Shown here: one piece after another, positions 8,972 through 16,275 of the stretch
How the letters are laid out: each line of letters begins with the position of its first letter
How positions within the stretch are numbered: position 1 is the first letter of the stretch
Origin: Brevibacillus agri
Lineage (GTDB): Bacteria; Bacillota; Bacilli; Brevibacillales; Brevibacillaceae
NCBI RefSeq assembly: GCF_004117055.1
Contig: NZ_CP026363.1
Span: 193,501-257,500 of the forward strand
DNA length: 64,000 bases
Direction of reading: 5' to 3'
Made by a program: the position numbers and the translations under genes
Notes under the pieces: model-generated
What the model was told of the DNA's origin: nothing
Databases searched by the model: none
What the model saw: the letters and a program-made list of their open reading frames with translations, nothing else

Positions 8972-8995
8972 TATATCTTAATTGATTAAGATATA
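8972..8995. promoter_or_regulatory. Perfect palindrome, likely MarR operator
   Basis: TATATCTTAA and TTAAGATATA form perfect 10-bp arms around TTGA, 27 bp before the MarR ATG. MarR proteins often bind such A/T-rich palindromes to repress themselves and the divergent gene, here the SnoaL-like protein. A related half-site (TTATCTTAAC) stands just upstream at about 8956. Confidence 0.65.
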
Positions 8996-9022
8996 TTCGA
9001 AGCGTACACCGGAGGTCCAGTT

Positions 9023-9514
9023 ATGTCAAGCGATGATCGCCAGCACCCTGCACTCAGCCTTACCCCCATCCAGCAAGAGCTGCTCCAGGAAATTCGCACA
9101 AACAGCTCCCGCGCTGTCATGTTCCATCAAATGATCTCGGAAAAATTGGGCCTGAATGCCACCGATCACAAATGCCTGGACTTTTTGTACAGGTCTGGTC
9201 CGGTCACAGCCGGACAGCTTGCCGAATTGACCGGACTGACGACAGGCGCGGTCACCAACGTCATCGACCGTCTGGAGCAGGCAGGCTATGTGGTGCGGGC
9301 CAAAGACCCGAAAGACCGCAGAAAAGTGGTCGTCAAGCCAACCGATCATGGCCCGGACAACATCTCGCCTTTGTTCGATTCGATCCTGCACAAGACGATT
9401 GCGCTGCTCGACCGTTACACCGAGCAGGAAACGCGCGTCATCCTCGACTTTTTGAAAAGCTGCAACGCCATTTCCTTGGAAGAAATGAACAAACAAAAAG
9501 AAGCCGGCTCTTGA
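9023..9514 (+). CDS. MarR-family transcriptional regulator
   Basis: 163 residues with a GGAGG site. The winged helix is clear: TAGQLAELTGLTTGAVTNVI (recognition helix) and the wing DPKDRRKVVVKPTDHG, flanked by dimerisation helices at both ends. A perfect palindrome lies just upstream, so autoregulation is likely; the divergent SnoaL-like gene is the nearest candidate target. The inducer is unknown. Confidence 0.92.
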   Translation: MSSDDRQHPALSLTPIQQELLQEIRTNSSRAVMFHQMISEKLGLNATDHKCLDFLYRSGPVTAGQLAELTGLTTGAVTNVIDRLEQAGYVVRAKDPKDRRKVVVKPTDHGPDNISPLFDSILHKTIALLDRYTEQETRVILDFLKSCNAISLEEMNKQKEAGS

Positions 9515-9531
9515 TAATGAGAGCCAGCTTC
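9489..9531 (-). terminator. Intrinsic terminator for the leftward gene at 9540
   Basis: GAAGCCGGCTCT (9500-9511) pairs with AGAGCCAGCTTC (9520-9531) with one mismatch. Read leftward the stem is followed by TTTTTGTTTGTT, a good U-tract. It overlaps the 3' end of the MarR gene. Confidence 0.75.
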
Positions 9532-9539
9532 CTCACGAC

Positions 9540-9938
9540 TTACAGCGTGTTGGCCGGAATCCGAAACAACACGTACCGCCCCGTCCACATCTCTGACGTG
9601 ATAACGATCTTCTCCGCGCCCCGCACAAAAAAGTACCCCGAGCCTTCCTGCTGAACAAAGCGCCAGCCAGCCGCCGCCACTTCCCGCTTCATCGCTTCTG
9701 CCCCCGCGCCTTGCCCGGAGGGTGCGCCGTACCAGTCGACGCCCTCCACAGTCGCCAGCTTGATGAGCTTGCCGTCGTAGCCGTTCAGGAGCGTCTTGAC
9801 CTCGCTTGCCGAGCTGCCGGAAAAAGGCAGCGCAGGCCCCGCCTGCAAGTAGACGAAGCGAGCCGCCATTGCGAGCAGGCAGAAGACAAGCAACGCTAGC
9901 AGCACGCGCCCCCTCGTTCCTCGCCAAATCGTTGACAC
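9540..9938 (-). CDS. Membrane-anchored small protein, unknown function
   Basis: 132 residues with one N-terminal membrane segment (about 11-32, VLLALLVFCLLAMAARFVYL) and a short extracytoplasmic domain containing YGAPSGQGAGAEAMKREV and YFFVRGAEKIVITSEMWTGR. No family is recognised. The start is a GTG with AAGGAT upstream. It stands alone, convergent with marR and with its own terminator. Confidence 0.75.
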   Translation of the reverse strand: MSTIWRGTRGRVLLALLVFCLLAMAARFVYLQAGPALPFSGSSASEVKTLLNGYDGKLIKLATVEGVDWYGAPSGQGAGAEAMKREVAAAGWRFVQQEGSGYFFVRGAEKIVITSEMWTGRYVLFRIPANTL

Positions 9939-10090
9939 TTTTCACACATCCTTCAAAAAAAGGCAACAGAATAGTCAGGTTGAGTCATTCTCAATCGTTG
10001 TCGCCACCTCTACAATTCTTTGCAGAAGGCTGTGCCCCTTCCGCAACAATCCCTATTGATGCAAAAAACGCTCAGAAAGAAGGATCGCCC

Positions 10091-10756
10091 ATGATGCCTT
10101 TTCGGGTTTTGATCGCAGACGATCATCCGCACGCGCGCGAGGCGATTAAAAGCGTGCTCGCGGAGCATCCCATATTCGAACTGGTGGACGAAGCAAGAGA
10201 TGGCCAGCATGCAATCCAGCTTTGCCGCTTGCATCAGCCTGATCTCGTCCTGATGGATATTTCCATGCCGCAGTGCAACGGACTGGAAGCGACCCGAATC
10301 ATCAAAGCGCAATACCCGTTTATCAAAATCGTCATGCTGAGTGTCTCCGACGACATTGTCGACCTGTTTACGGCAATCCAATACGGCGCCCAAGGCTACT
10401 TGCTGAAAAACACCAACCACGAGGACTGGATATCGTATTTGCAGGAGCTGATCTCCGGTGAATCCCGCCACTCGCGCAAGCTTGCCGGAAAAATGCTCTA
10501 TCCTTTCATGGACACGTCCACGAGCGACGAGCCTCCCCCCTCTCTGCTGACCAACCGGGAGCAGGAAATCGCGAAATACGTGGCGCACGGGAAGACGAAC
10601 CTGCAGATCGCCAATGCCTTGTCGATCCGGGAAAATACGGTCAAAAACCACATCCGCAATATTTTGGACAAGCTGCAACTGGAAAACAGGGTACAGCTCG
10701 CCTCCTACGCCGTCCGCCATCGCTTGGCAGAGACAGACAACCAGCCGCTTGTCTAG
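10091..10756 (+). CDS. NarL/FixJ-type response regulator, orphan
   Basis: 221 residues. The receiver domain (1-120) has the acidic pair IADDHPHAR, the phosphoacceptor Asp in LVLMDISMP, the LSVSDD segment and the Lys in GYLLKNTNHED. The C-terminal LuxR helix-turn-helix is LTNREQEIAKYVAHGKTNLQ followed by ALSIRENTVKNHIRNIL. No histidine kinase gene lies next to it, so its kinase is elsewhere or is one of several. AGAAAGGA precedes the ATG at 10091; the frame extends further upstream, but without a ribosome site. Confidence 0.92.
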   Translation: MMPFRVLIADDHPHAREAIKSVLAEHPIFELVDEARDGQHAIQLCRLHQPDLVLMDISMPQCNGLEATRIIKAQYPFIKIVMLSVSDDIVDLFTAIQYGAQGYLLKNTNHEDWISYLQELISGESRHSRKLAGKMLYPFMDTSTSDEPPPSLLTNREQEIAKYVAHGKTNLQIANALSIRENTVKNHIRNILDKLQLENRVQLASYAVRHRLAETDNQPLV

Positions 10757-11111
10757 CAGTAGAGCTTTTCTTAACAGATGCACAGGTAAAAGCCCGGCTT
10801 GTCACAGCAAAAGACAGCCGGGTTCCACCTCAAATGTAAATCCTTGCCCTAAGCCTTCGCCCCTATGTAAAGGCTTTTTTATATTGGCCGTAATACGTAG
10901 CACGAGCATTGAATGAGCGAATTCTAGCACACAAAACTTTCTGCTAAAGGACAAAAAAGAGAAGTTTGCATCGCCAAAGTCTGGTAAAACAGAACATGCG
11001 TTTGCTTTTTTCTCCAAAAAACTTGTAGTGGTTGTTGTATTTTTACGTATCCCAGCAAGCGGTTAACCGCTGCAAGAGAAAATATTTACATCAACTAAAG
11101 AACTTAATGGT

Positions 11112-11222
11112 ATGGTTGTAGCTTTGCTTTTGCTCGTTGTGTCGGGGAGTCTATTGGCATTTATAGCCGGAAGTCAGCAATTGCTCTGCAAACATATTAA
11201 AAATGCTAAAAAATCTGGTTGA
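11112..11222 (+). CDS. Possible 36-residue membrane peptide
   Basis: The ATG at 11112 opens MVVALLLLVVSGSLLAFIAG, one hydrophobic helix, then a basic tail KHIKNAKKSG, and stops at 11220. An intrinsic terminator begins 9 bp after the stop, which supports a short transcript. The ribosome site (AAAGAA) is weak and the frame is open upstream for some codons, so it may be a remnant. Confidence 0.3.
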   Translation: MVVALLLLVVSGSLLAFIAGSQQLLCKHIKNAKKSG

Positions 11223-11230
11223 AACACATA

Positions 11231-11258
11231 GCCTTCGCTAATGCGAGGGCCTTTTTTG
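11231..11258 (+). terminator. Intrinsic terminator
   Basis: GCCTTCGC (11231-11238) pairs with GCGAGGGC (11243-11250) through one G-U pair, followed by CTTTTTTG. Confidence 0.7.
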
Positions 11259-11679
11259 TATGCTTGCGTAAGCAGAAGCGAATTAATGCGAAGGAATAGC
11301 AGAGACGGAGCTTGAGAACCCGAAAATATTTAGGAAAAAATCCCCAGAACTTTTTTGTATGCCAAAACGTCATAACAGGTGAACATAATAAACGTCGTGA
11401 GCCGATAGTGCTCAAACGATTATCAAAGGATGTTTAGCTATCGGTGTTCCATGGGCCAGAAAGGGAACTGTTGGGATAGCGCTCCAATGGAGAGCTTTTG
11501 GGCAAAGCCAACAATAATGGCTTAATGGTAAGCTTTTCAAAATACGCAAATGAAGTGCGTACGCAGTGTTTTGACATATTGAATCCTGCTATCACCGCAA
11601 AAAAATGATACGCAGTAAAGAGCCATATGATGTCTGAAGAGATTGTGACACAATCAAAAAATAAACAGGAGTGTGAAAT

Positions 11680-13124
11680 CACTAGCGTTGCATTAATCTT
11701 TTCATACCATTCAAAATCATCATAACTTTCAGCGTTCAAGTGTTCTCAGGCATAAAAAAATCCTTTACACTGGAAAGGTCAGGTAGTTCCTGTCCAAATC
11801 CAACGCAAAGGATAGACCATGGACAAGAATACCCTATTTTCTTCATTTGGTAAATACATTTCACCCATTAATATTGTGAAATTTCAACAACGGATAGACG
11901 AAACGGATCAGGACAAGTACGTGAAAAAGTTAACGACCAAAGCATATCTACTCCTGTTTTTGCATGCTCAACTTCAGCAACGAGAAGGACTCCGAGCCAT
12001 TGCAGATGATGTTTTATCAAAGAAATTCCAGCGAGAGTTAGGACTGTCGTCGATTAGTCCCGCTCAGCTTAGTCGCAAAAACAATCGAGTAGATCCAGCT
12101 TTGCTTGAAGAAATATTTGTTGACCTTGTAGGGCAAATTCAGAGACACTCGGGCAACACGTATTCCCTTCGAAAAGACATGAAAATCATTGATTCTACAA
12201 CGATTGGGCTGTGTTTGCAGAAGTACAAATGGGCAACTTTCCGTAAAACCAAGGCTGGCATCAAACTTCATCTTCGTCTCGTCTTTGCCGACCAGGGGGA
12301 TGTGTATCCTGAAAAAATAACCATCACGGGTGCCAAGTCCAATGACCGCACTCAAATGGAATCGTTGATTGATGAGATCGGTATGATGTACGTCTTTGAT
12401 CGAGGGTATGTGGATTATGAAAAATTTGATGAATACACGGACAAAGGCATCTTTTTCGCTTCTCGTCTAAAAGATAACGCCGAAATCCGTCATCTTTATG
12501 AATTCAAAATCCCCTTGGAAAGCTCCGTTTTATCGGATTCCATGATCCTTCTTGGAACGCCTCAAAAGCGGGTAGATAACGTGCTGCGACTCATTGAAAC
12601 GCTTGATTCGAAGGGAAATCTCATTCGAATCATTACGAATCGGTTCGACCTGGAAGCAGAAGAACTCAGCGACATCTATCGTTGGCGTTGGCAAATTGAG
12701 CTGTTTTTCAAGTGGATAAAGCAGCATGTAAAGATCAAGAACTTCTATGGAACGAGTGAAAATGCGGTACGAAACCAAGTATTACTCGCACTCATTGCCT
12801 ACTGCCTGTTGCTCCTTGTCAAACTGGAACAAAACAGTCAGCACAGCTTGTTGCAGATCAGGAGATGGCTAAAAGTGTTTCTTTGGCAAACGTTCGAACA
12901 ATGGATAGGTAGAATGAATTACCAGTCCAAACGAACATCCAGAGGGCGACAGAAAAGGAATTAGGTATTGGTTGCTGTTATCACGATTGTAATAAATGTA
13001 TAAAACTACCAAATGGACAGTGGCTACCTTTTGCTTGGTTGCTGCCGTTTTTGGTTGTGTAGCTGAAAATGTCATTCAGAATACTTTGACAAATTACGAA
13101 CGCATTTTTTATGCAACGCTAGTG
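11680..13124 (+). mobile_element. IS4-family insertion sequence, copy 1
   Basis: 1445 bp with 14-bp terminal inverted repeats CACTAGCGTTGCAT (left, 11680) and its complement ATGCAACGCTAGTG (right, ending 13124). It carries one DDE transposase and a short conserved tail ORF. No target duplication is evident (left flank GTGTGAAAT, right flank ATATTAAAA). A second copy of nearly equal length (1444 bp) lies at 53485-54928. The transposase resembles that of IS4Bsu1. Confidence 0.9.
11819..12964 (+). CDS. IS4-family transposase
   Basis: 381 residues. DDE catalytic core: first Asp in MKIIDSTTIGLCLQ, second Asp in YVFDRGYVDYEKF, Glu in YRWRWQIELFFKWIKQH (the YREK-like signature of IS4 members). The N-terminus (DKNTLFSSFGKYISPINIVK) and length match IS4Bsu1-like enzymes. 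The frame is intact, so the element may be active. The copy at 53623 differs at scattered residues. Confidence 0.95.
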   Translation: MDKNTLFSSFGKYISPINIVKFQQRIDETDQDKYVKKLTTKAYLLLFLHAQLQQREGLRAIADDVLSKKFQRELGLSSISPAQLSRKNNRVDPALLEEIFVDLVGQIQRHSGNTYSLRKDMKIIDSTTIGLCLQKYKWATFRKTKAGIKLHLRLVFADQGDVYPEKITITGAKSNDRTQMESLIDEIGMMYVFDRGYVDYEKFDEYTDKGIFFASRLKDNAEIRHLYEFKIPLESSVLSDSMILLGTPQKRVDNVLRLIETLDSKGNLIRIITNRFDLEAEELSDIYRWRWQIELFFKWIKQHVKIKNFYGTSENAVRNQVLLALIAYCLLLLVKLEQNSQHSLLQIRRWLKVFLWQTFEQWIGRMNYQSKRTSRGRQKRN

Positions 13125-13190
13125 ATATTAAAAATAATTGTGATATCTATTTTATGTAAACATTGGGAATTTTTTAACACCCGCTTGTAA
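12996..13190 (+). CDS. Short tail ORF inside IS4 copy 1 (uncertain)
   Basis: Between transposase and right inverted repeat, a frame opens with MYKTTKWTVATFCLVAAVFG followed by Cys, like a very short lipoprotein signal, and runs through the inverted repeat into flanking DNA. The same start is kept in the second copy at 54800. The upstream ribosome site is poor. It could be a passenger peptide or just conserved IS end DNA. Confidence 0.3.
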   Translation: MYKTTKWTVATFCLVAAVFGCVAENVIQNTLTNYERIFYATLVILKIIVISILCKHWEFFNTRL

Positions 13191-13304
13191 ACTATTAATG
13201 GAGCGACTATTATCTAGAGTATTGGTTCTAGCTTATACTTAGATACTATTAAGAATACCTTAAATATTTACAAACACACCATATTAATTGAAAAGGGGCT
13301 ATTT

Positions 13305-13667
13305 ATGAATAAAACTCTTATTAGATCCTTTATTGTTACTGTCATTTTGATTATTAGTATGATTGGGTTCCTTGTATATCATTATTTTTACTCGATGTCC
13401 AATTTACCCCAAGGCAATCTAATCGAACAATCCGTATCGCCTTCTGGAGATTTTACGTTAAATGCCTATCTTGTAAATGGTGGTGCAACATCTGCGCTTT
13501 GCGTTAGAGGAGAACTGCAAAATAATAAAACAGGAGCCAAAAAAAATATTTACTGGGATTATCGAATCGATAAAGCCGATATTGAATGGATTAATAATGA
13601 AACAGTCTCCATAAACGGTCACGTTTTAAACATCTATGACCAGATATATGATTGGAGAAGAAATTAG
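13305..13667 (+). CDS. DUF5412-type membrane-anchored protein
   Basis: 120 residues. One N-terminal membrane helix (about 8-28, SFIVTVILIISMIGFLVYHY) and an outer domain with SPSGDFTLNAYLVNGGATSA, NIYWDYRIDKADIEWINNET and VSINGHVLNIYD, the pattern I associate with DUF5412 proteins of Bacillales. Function is unknown. AAGGGG precedes the ATG. The gene is AT-rich compared with its right-hand neighbours and sits just outside the IS4 copy. Confidence 0.75.
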   Translation: MNKTLIRSFIVTVILIISMIGFLVYHYFYSMSNLPQGNLIEQSVSPSGDFTLNAYLVNGGATSALCVRGELQNNKTGAKKNIYWDYRIDKADIEWINNETVSINGHVLNIYDQIYDWRRN

Positions 13668-13684
13668 CTCTTGAGAAAAGTAGA

Positions 13685-13737
13685 TTAAAAAAGCCGAGAG
13701 ATCACAGAAACAACTTCCTCCGTCCATCTCTCGGCTT
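13685..13737 (-). terminator. Intrinsic terminator of the LacI-type gene
   Basis: AAGCCGAGAGAT (13691-13702) and ATCTCTCGGCTT (13726-13737) form a perfect 12-bp stem; read leftward it is followed by TTTTTTAATC. Confidence 0.85.
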
Positions 13738-13746
13738 CATTCATTA

Positions 13747-14784
13747 TCACAGCTCGTTATCCATAGGCGGCTTGCGAATCATCGCCACACTCGATTCTCT
13801 GACAATAAGCCTTGGCTCAAATTGTACACGCTCGTACGCTCCTGCCCCGTTTTCGCGAATTCGCTTCAGCAAAAGCTCCGTAGCCAACCGAGCCACTTCC
13901 TCCCCCATGATCGAAACCGAACTGATCTGCGGAGTCGTGATCGTCGTCCAGACGTTGTTGTCGATCCCCACGATCGCGACATCCTCCGGCACGCGAACGC
14001 CCAGCTCCTTGAACCGGTTCACAATCCCGATCGCCACCATGTCGTTGACCGCGTAGATCGCGTCCGGCATGTTTTTCAGGCTGAAAAAATAGTCAGCCGC
14101 CCGCCGCCCTGTTTCAAACGAGAAGTCCTCGCCAAAGTAGACGAGCGAAGGATCGACGTGTGTCAGCGAGCTTTCGTAAGCGATGTAACGTTCCTCGATC
14201 TTGTCCTTTGGCGCGCCTGCGTAGGCGATGCGCGTCCGGCCGATTTTTATCAGGTGCTCCATGACGAGCCGCCCTTCCTGACGGGCCATGCTGACCACAT
14301 CCGCCTTCACATTGTCGTCGAGCTTTTTGCCGTAGTTGATGATCGACACCGGGACGCTCGCTTTGTTGATGAGCGGGACCAACGTTTTCGGATAGGCGAG
14401 CGGCATGATAATCAGCCCGTCTACGTGCAGCTTTTTCACCTCGCGCACAGTTTCCAGCTCTGTGCGGGCATTGCCGGAGGTGTTAATTTGCACGACACGA
14501 TAGCCATGCTGCTTCGCCGCTTGCTCCACCGACCAGGCGATATCGGGAATGATCGCGTTGCGAATATCCGGAACAGCCAGCGCAATCTGATACGTCTGCC
14601 GCACCTTCAGGCTCTGCGCGGAAGTGTTCGGAGTGAAGCCCAGCTCCTCGATTACTTGCAGCACCAGCGCTTTCGTCTTCGGACTGATCCCGCCGCTGTC
14701 GTTAATCGCCCGCGAAACGGTCGCAATCCCCACCCCTGCCTTTTTCGCCACGTCTTCTATCGTCACTTTGTTATGGGTATCCAC
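13747..14784 (-). CDS. LacI-family transcriptional regulator
   Basis: 345 residues. The LacI helix-turn-helix and hinge are at the start (VTIEDVAKKAGVGIATVSRA, then GFTPNTSAQSLKVRQT), followed by a periplasmic-binding-type effector domain (SIINYGKK, AIYAVNDMVAIGIVNRF, VAIVGIDNN). The GTG at 14784 is chosen because AAGGAAAG lies upstream; the longer frame to 14934 has no support. It is divergent from a butanediol dehydrogenase. Similar 12-bp palindromes lie in its own leader, before the dehydrogenase and just after it, so it is the likely regulator of the pair. Confidence 0.92.
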   Translation of the reverse strand: MDTHNKVTIEDVAKKAGVGIATVSRAINDSGGISPKTKALVLQVIEELGFTPNTSAQSLKVRQTYQIALAVPDIRNAIIPDIAWSVEQAAKQHGYRVVQINTSGNARTELETVREVKKLHVDGLIIMPLAYPKTLVPLINKASVPVSIINYGKKLDDNVKADVVSMARQEGRLVMEHLIKIGRTRIAYAGAPKDKIEERYIAYESSLTHVDPSLVYFGEDFSFETGRRAADYFFSLKNMPDAIYAVNDMVAIGIVNRFKELGVRVPEDVAIVGIDNNVWTTITTPQISSVSIMGEEVARLATELLLKRIRENGAGAYERVQFEPRLIVRESSVAMIRKPPMDNEL

Positions 14785-14807
14785 TGCGATGCTTTCCTTT
14801 CCTTCTC

Positions 14808-14819
14808 GGAATCGTTTTC
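14808..14819. promoter_or_regulatory. LacI-type operator 1
   Basis: GGAATCGTTTTC lies 24 bp upstream of the LacI GTG start. Its exact reverse complement recurs at 16171-16182, and it resembles the perfect palindrome at 15042-15053. Autoregulation is inferred. Confidence 0.55.
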
Positions 14820-15005
14820 TGCTTTCTACGAATCTGTTCTCGTTATCTATCGTTATTATAGCACACACGGTCTGCGCGGTAACGAGGTGCCACCGCAGCA
14901 CAACCCAGCCATGTTGGCAAAAAGGCGGCTCCACTGGACAAAAGAAAGAGCCGCTGTCATAACACTTTCGTTACACTTCGCACTTTTTTCACTTGATATT
15001 ACAGT

Positions 15006-15055
15006 TTGACAATATGTCAAAGTTATGACATATTATTTTTCGGAAACGTTTCCTA
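15006..15055 (+). promoter_or_regulatory. bdhA promoter with palindromic operator
   Basis: A TTGACA -35 (15006-15011) is followed 17 bp later by CATATT, or 19 bp later by TATTAT, as -10 candidates. GGAAACGTTTCC at 15042-15053 is a perfect LacI/CcpA-type palindrome at the expected transcription start, fitting roadblock or occlusion repression. The -35 itself lies in another inverted repeat, TTGACA-ATA-TGTCAA (15006-15020), which may be a second regulator's site. Confidence 0.65.
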
Positions 15056-15112
15056 TTTTAATTACTGTTTTCGGCAGATATACAATCCCAATTCCCTGCA
15101 AGGAGCTGACAA

Positions 15113-16168
15113 ATGATGAAAGCGTTACGCTGGCACGGTTTAAAAGACCTCCGTCTGGAGACAATCGCGGAGCCTCAACCCCTCAAAGGACAAGTGAAAA
15201 TCAGAGTGGAATGGTGCGGCATTTGCGGAAGCGACCTGCATGAATACGTGGCAGGCCCGATCTTCATTCCGGAAGGAGCACCGCATCCGCTTACAGGCGA
15301 AAAAGCTCCTATCGTCATGGGTCACGAATTTTCCGGACAAGTCGTAGAGGTCGGAGAAAGCGTAACGAAGATCAAAGTAGGCGATCGCGTGGTCGTCGAG
15401 CCGGTCTTCGCGTGCGGAACTTGCGCTGCGTGCGCGCAAGGCAAATACAACCTGTGCAACAAAATGGGCTTCCTCGGACTTGCTGGCGGTGGCGGCGGCT
15501 TCTCGGAATACGTGGCGTGCGATGAACACATGGTCCACAAAATTCCGGACACCCTCTCCTACGAGCAAGGCGCACTGGTCGAACCATCTGCAGTGGCGCT
15601 CTACGCGGTGCGCTCCAGCCAACTGAAAGCCGGCGACAAAGCAGTCGTATTCGGTGCCGGCCCCATCGGCCTGCTCGTCATCGAAGCGCTGAAAGCAGCA
15701 GGCGCAGCGGAAATTTACGCGGTCGAGCTGTCTCCTGAGCGCAAAAACAAAGCGGCTGAGCTTGGCGCGATCGTCCTCGATCCGAAAGAGTGCGATGTGG
15801 TTCAGGAGATTCACAACCGCACCAACGGCGGCGCGGATATCGCATTTGAAGTAACAGGCGTGCCTCCGGTTCTCACGCAAGCGATCGAATCGACCAAAAT
15901 CGCCGGACAAATCATGATCGTCAGCATCTTCGAACGCGAAGCGCCAATCAAGCCGAACAACATCGTCATGAAAGAACGCTCGATGACAGGCATCATCGGC
16001 TACCGCGACGTGTTCCCGGCCGTCATCAGCCTGATGGAAAAAGGCTTCTTCCCTGCGGACAAGCTCGTCACCCAGCGCATCAAACTCGACGAGATCGTCG
16101 ACCACGGATTCGAAGCGCTGCTGAAAGAGAAAAACCAGGTGAAAATCCTCGTAAGTCCGAAAGCCTAA
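15113..16168 (+). CDS. bdhA: 2,3-butanediol dehydrogenase, zinc-dependent MDR type
   Basis: 351 residues, medium-chain zinc dehydrogenase. Catalytic zinc: WCGICGSDLHEY and GHEFSGQVVEVGE. Structural zinc: CGTCAACAQGKYNLC (four Cys). NAD site: VVFGAGPIGLLVIEALKAAG. The long loop VAGPIFIPEGAPHPLTGEKA is typical of (R,R)-butanediol dehydrogenases, which interconvert acetoin and butanediol; related sorbitol-type activity cannot be excluded. AAGGAGC precedes the ATG. Expression is probably controlled by the divergent LacI-type protein. Confidence 0.88.
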   Translation: MMKALRWHGLKDLRLETIAEPQPLKGQVKIRVEWCGICGSDLHEYVAGPIFIPEGAPHPLTGEKAPIVMGHEFSGQVVEVGESVTKIKVGDRVVVEPVFACGTCAACAQGKYNLCNKMGFLGLAGGGGGFSEYVACDEHMVHKIPDTLSYEQGALVEPSAVALYAVRSSQLKAGDKAVVFGAGPIGLLVIEALKAAGAAEIYAVELSPERKNKAAELGAIVLDPKECDVVQEIHNRTNGGADIAFEVTGVPPVLTQAIESTKIAGQIMIVSIFEREAPIKPNNIVMKERSMTGIIGYRDVFPAVISLMEKGFFPADKLVTQRIKLDEIVDHGFEALLKEKNQVKILVSPKA

Positions 16169-16170
16169 TC

Positions 16171-16182
16171 GAAAACGATTCC
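16171..16182. promoter_or_regulatory. LacI-type operator 3
   Basis: GAAAACGATTCC begins 3 bp after the bdhA stop and is the exact reverse complement of the site at 14808. Operators about 1.1-1.4 kb apart could allow looping, or this could be a chance match. Confidence 0.4.
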
Positions 16183-16207
16183 ACTATCATTTTCGCTTCC
16201 AGGCGAA

Positions 16208-16255
16208 AAACAGAGCGGAAAAGGCAGGTCCCCCCCTTTGCCTTCCGCTCTTTTT
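16208..16255. terminator. Bidirectional terminator between bdhA and cntE
   Basis: AGAGCGGAA with AGGCA pairs with TGCC and TTCCGCTCT around a C-rich loop, with TTTTTCC on the right and, read leftward, GTTTTTCG. It ends both convergent units. Confidence 0.8.
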
Positions 16256-16275
16256 CCATTTATTCCCGATTTTCT

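Larger units (their letters stand above)
10757..11679. other. Gene-poor stretch before IS4 copy 1
   Basis: About 920 bp with no convincing long gene. It is more AT-rich to the right. It holds one possible small membrane-peptide ORF (11112-11222) followed by a terminator (11231-11258), and degenerate repeats of a CCTTCGC-type hairpin near 10850 and 11230. The rest shows no feature I can support. Confidence 0.5.

Noticed and set aside
9980..9998. TTGAG...CTCAA as a Fur box before the response regulator
   Set aside because: Only short half-sites match and the core spacing is wrong; not enough to call.
13822..15009. 395-codon plus-strand frame opposite the LacI gene
   Set aside because: Antisense shadow of a high-G/C gene, no ribosome site and no known domain.
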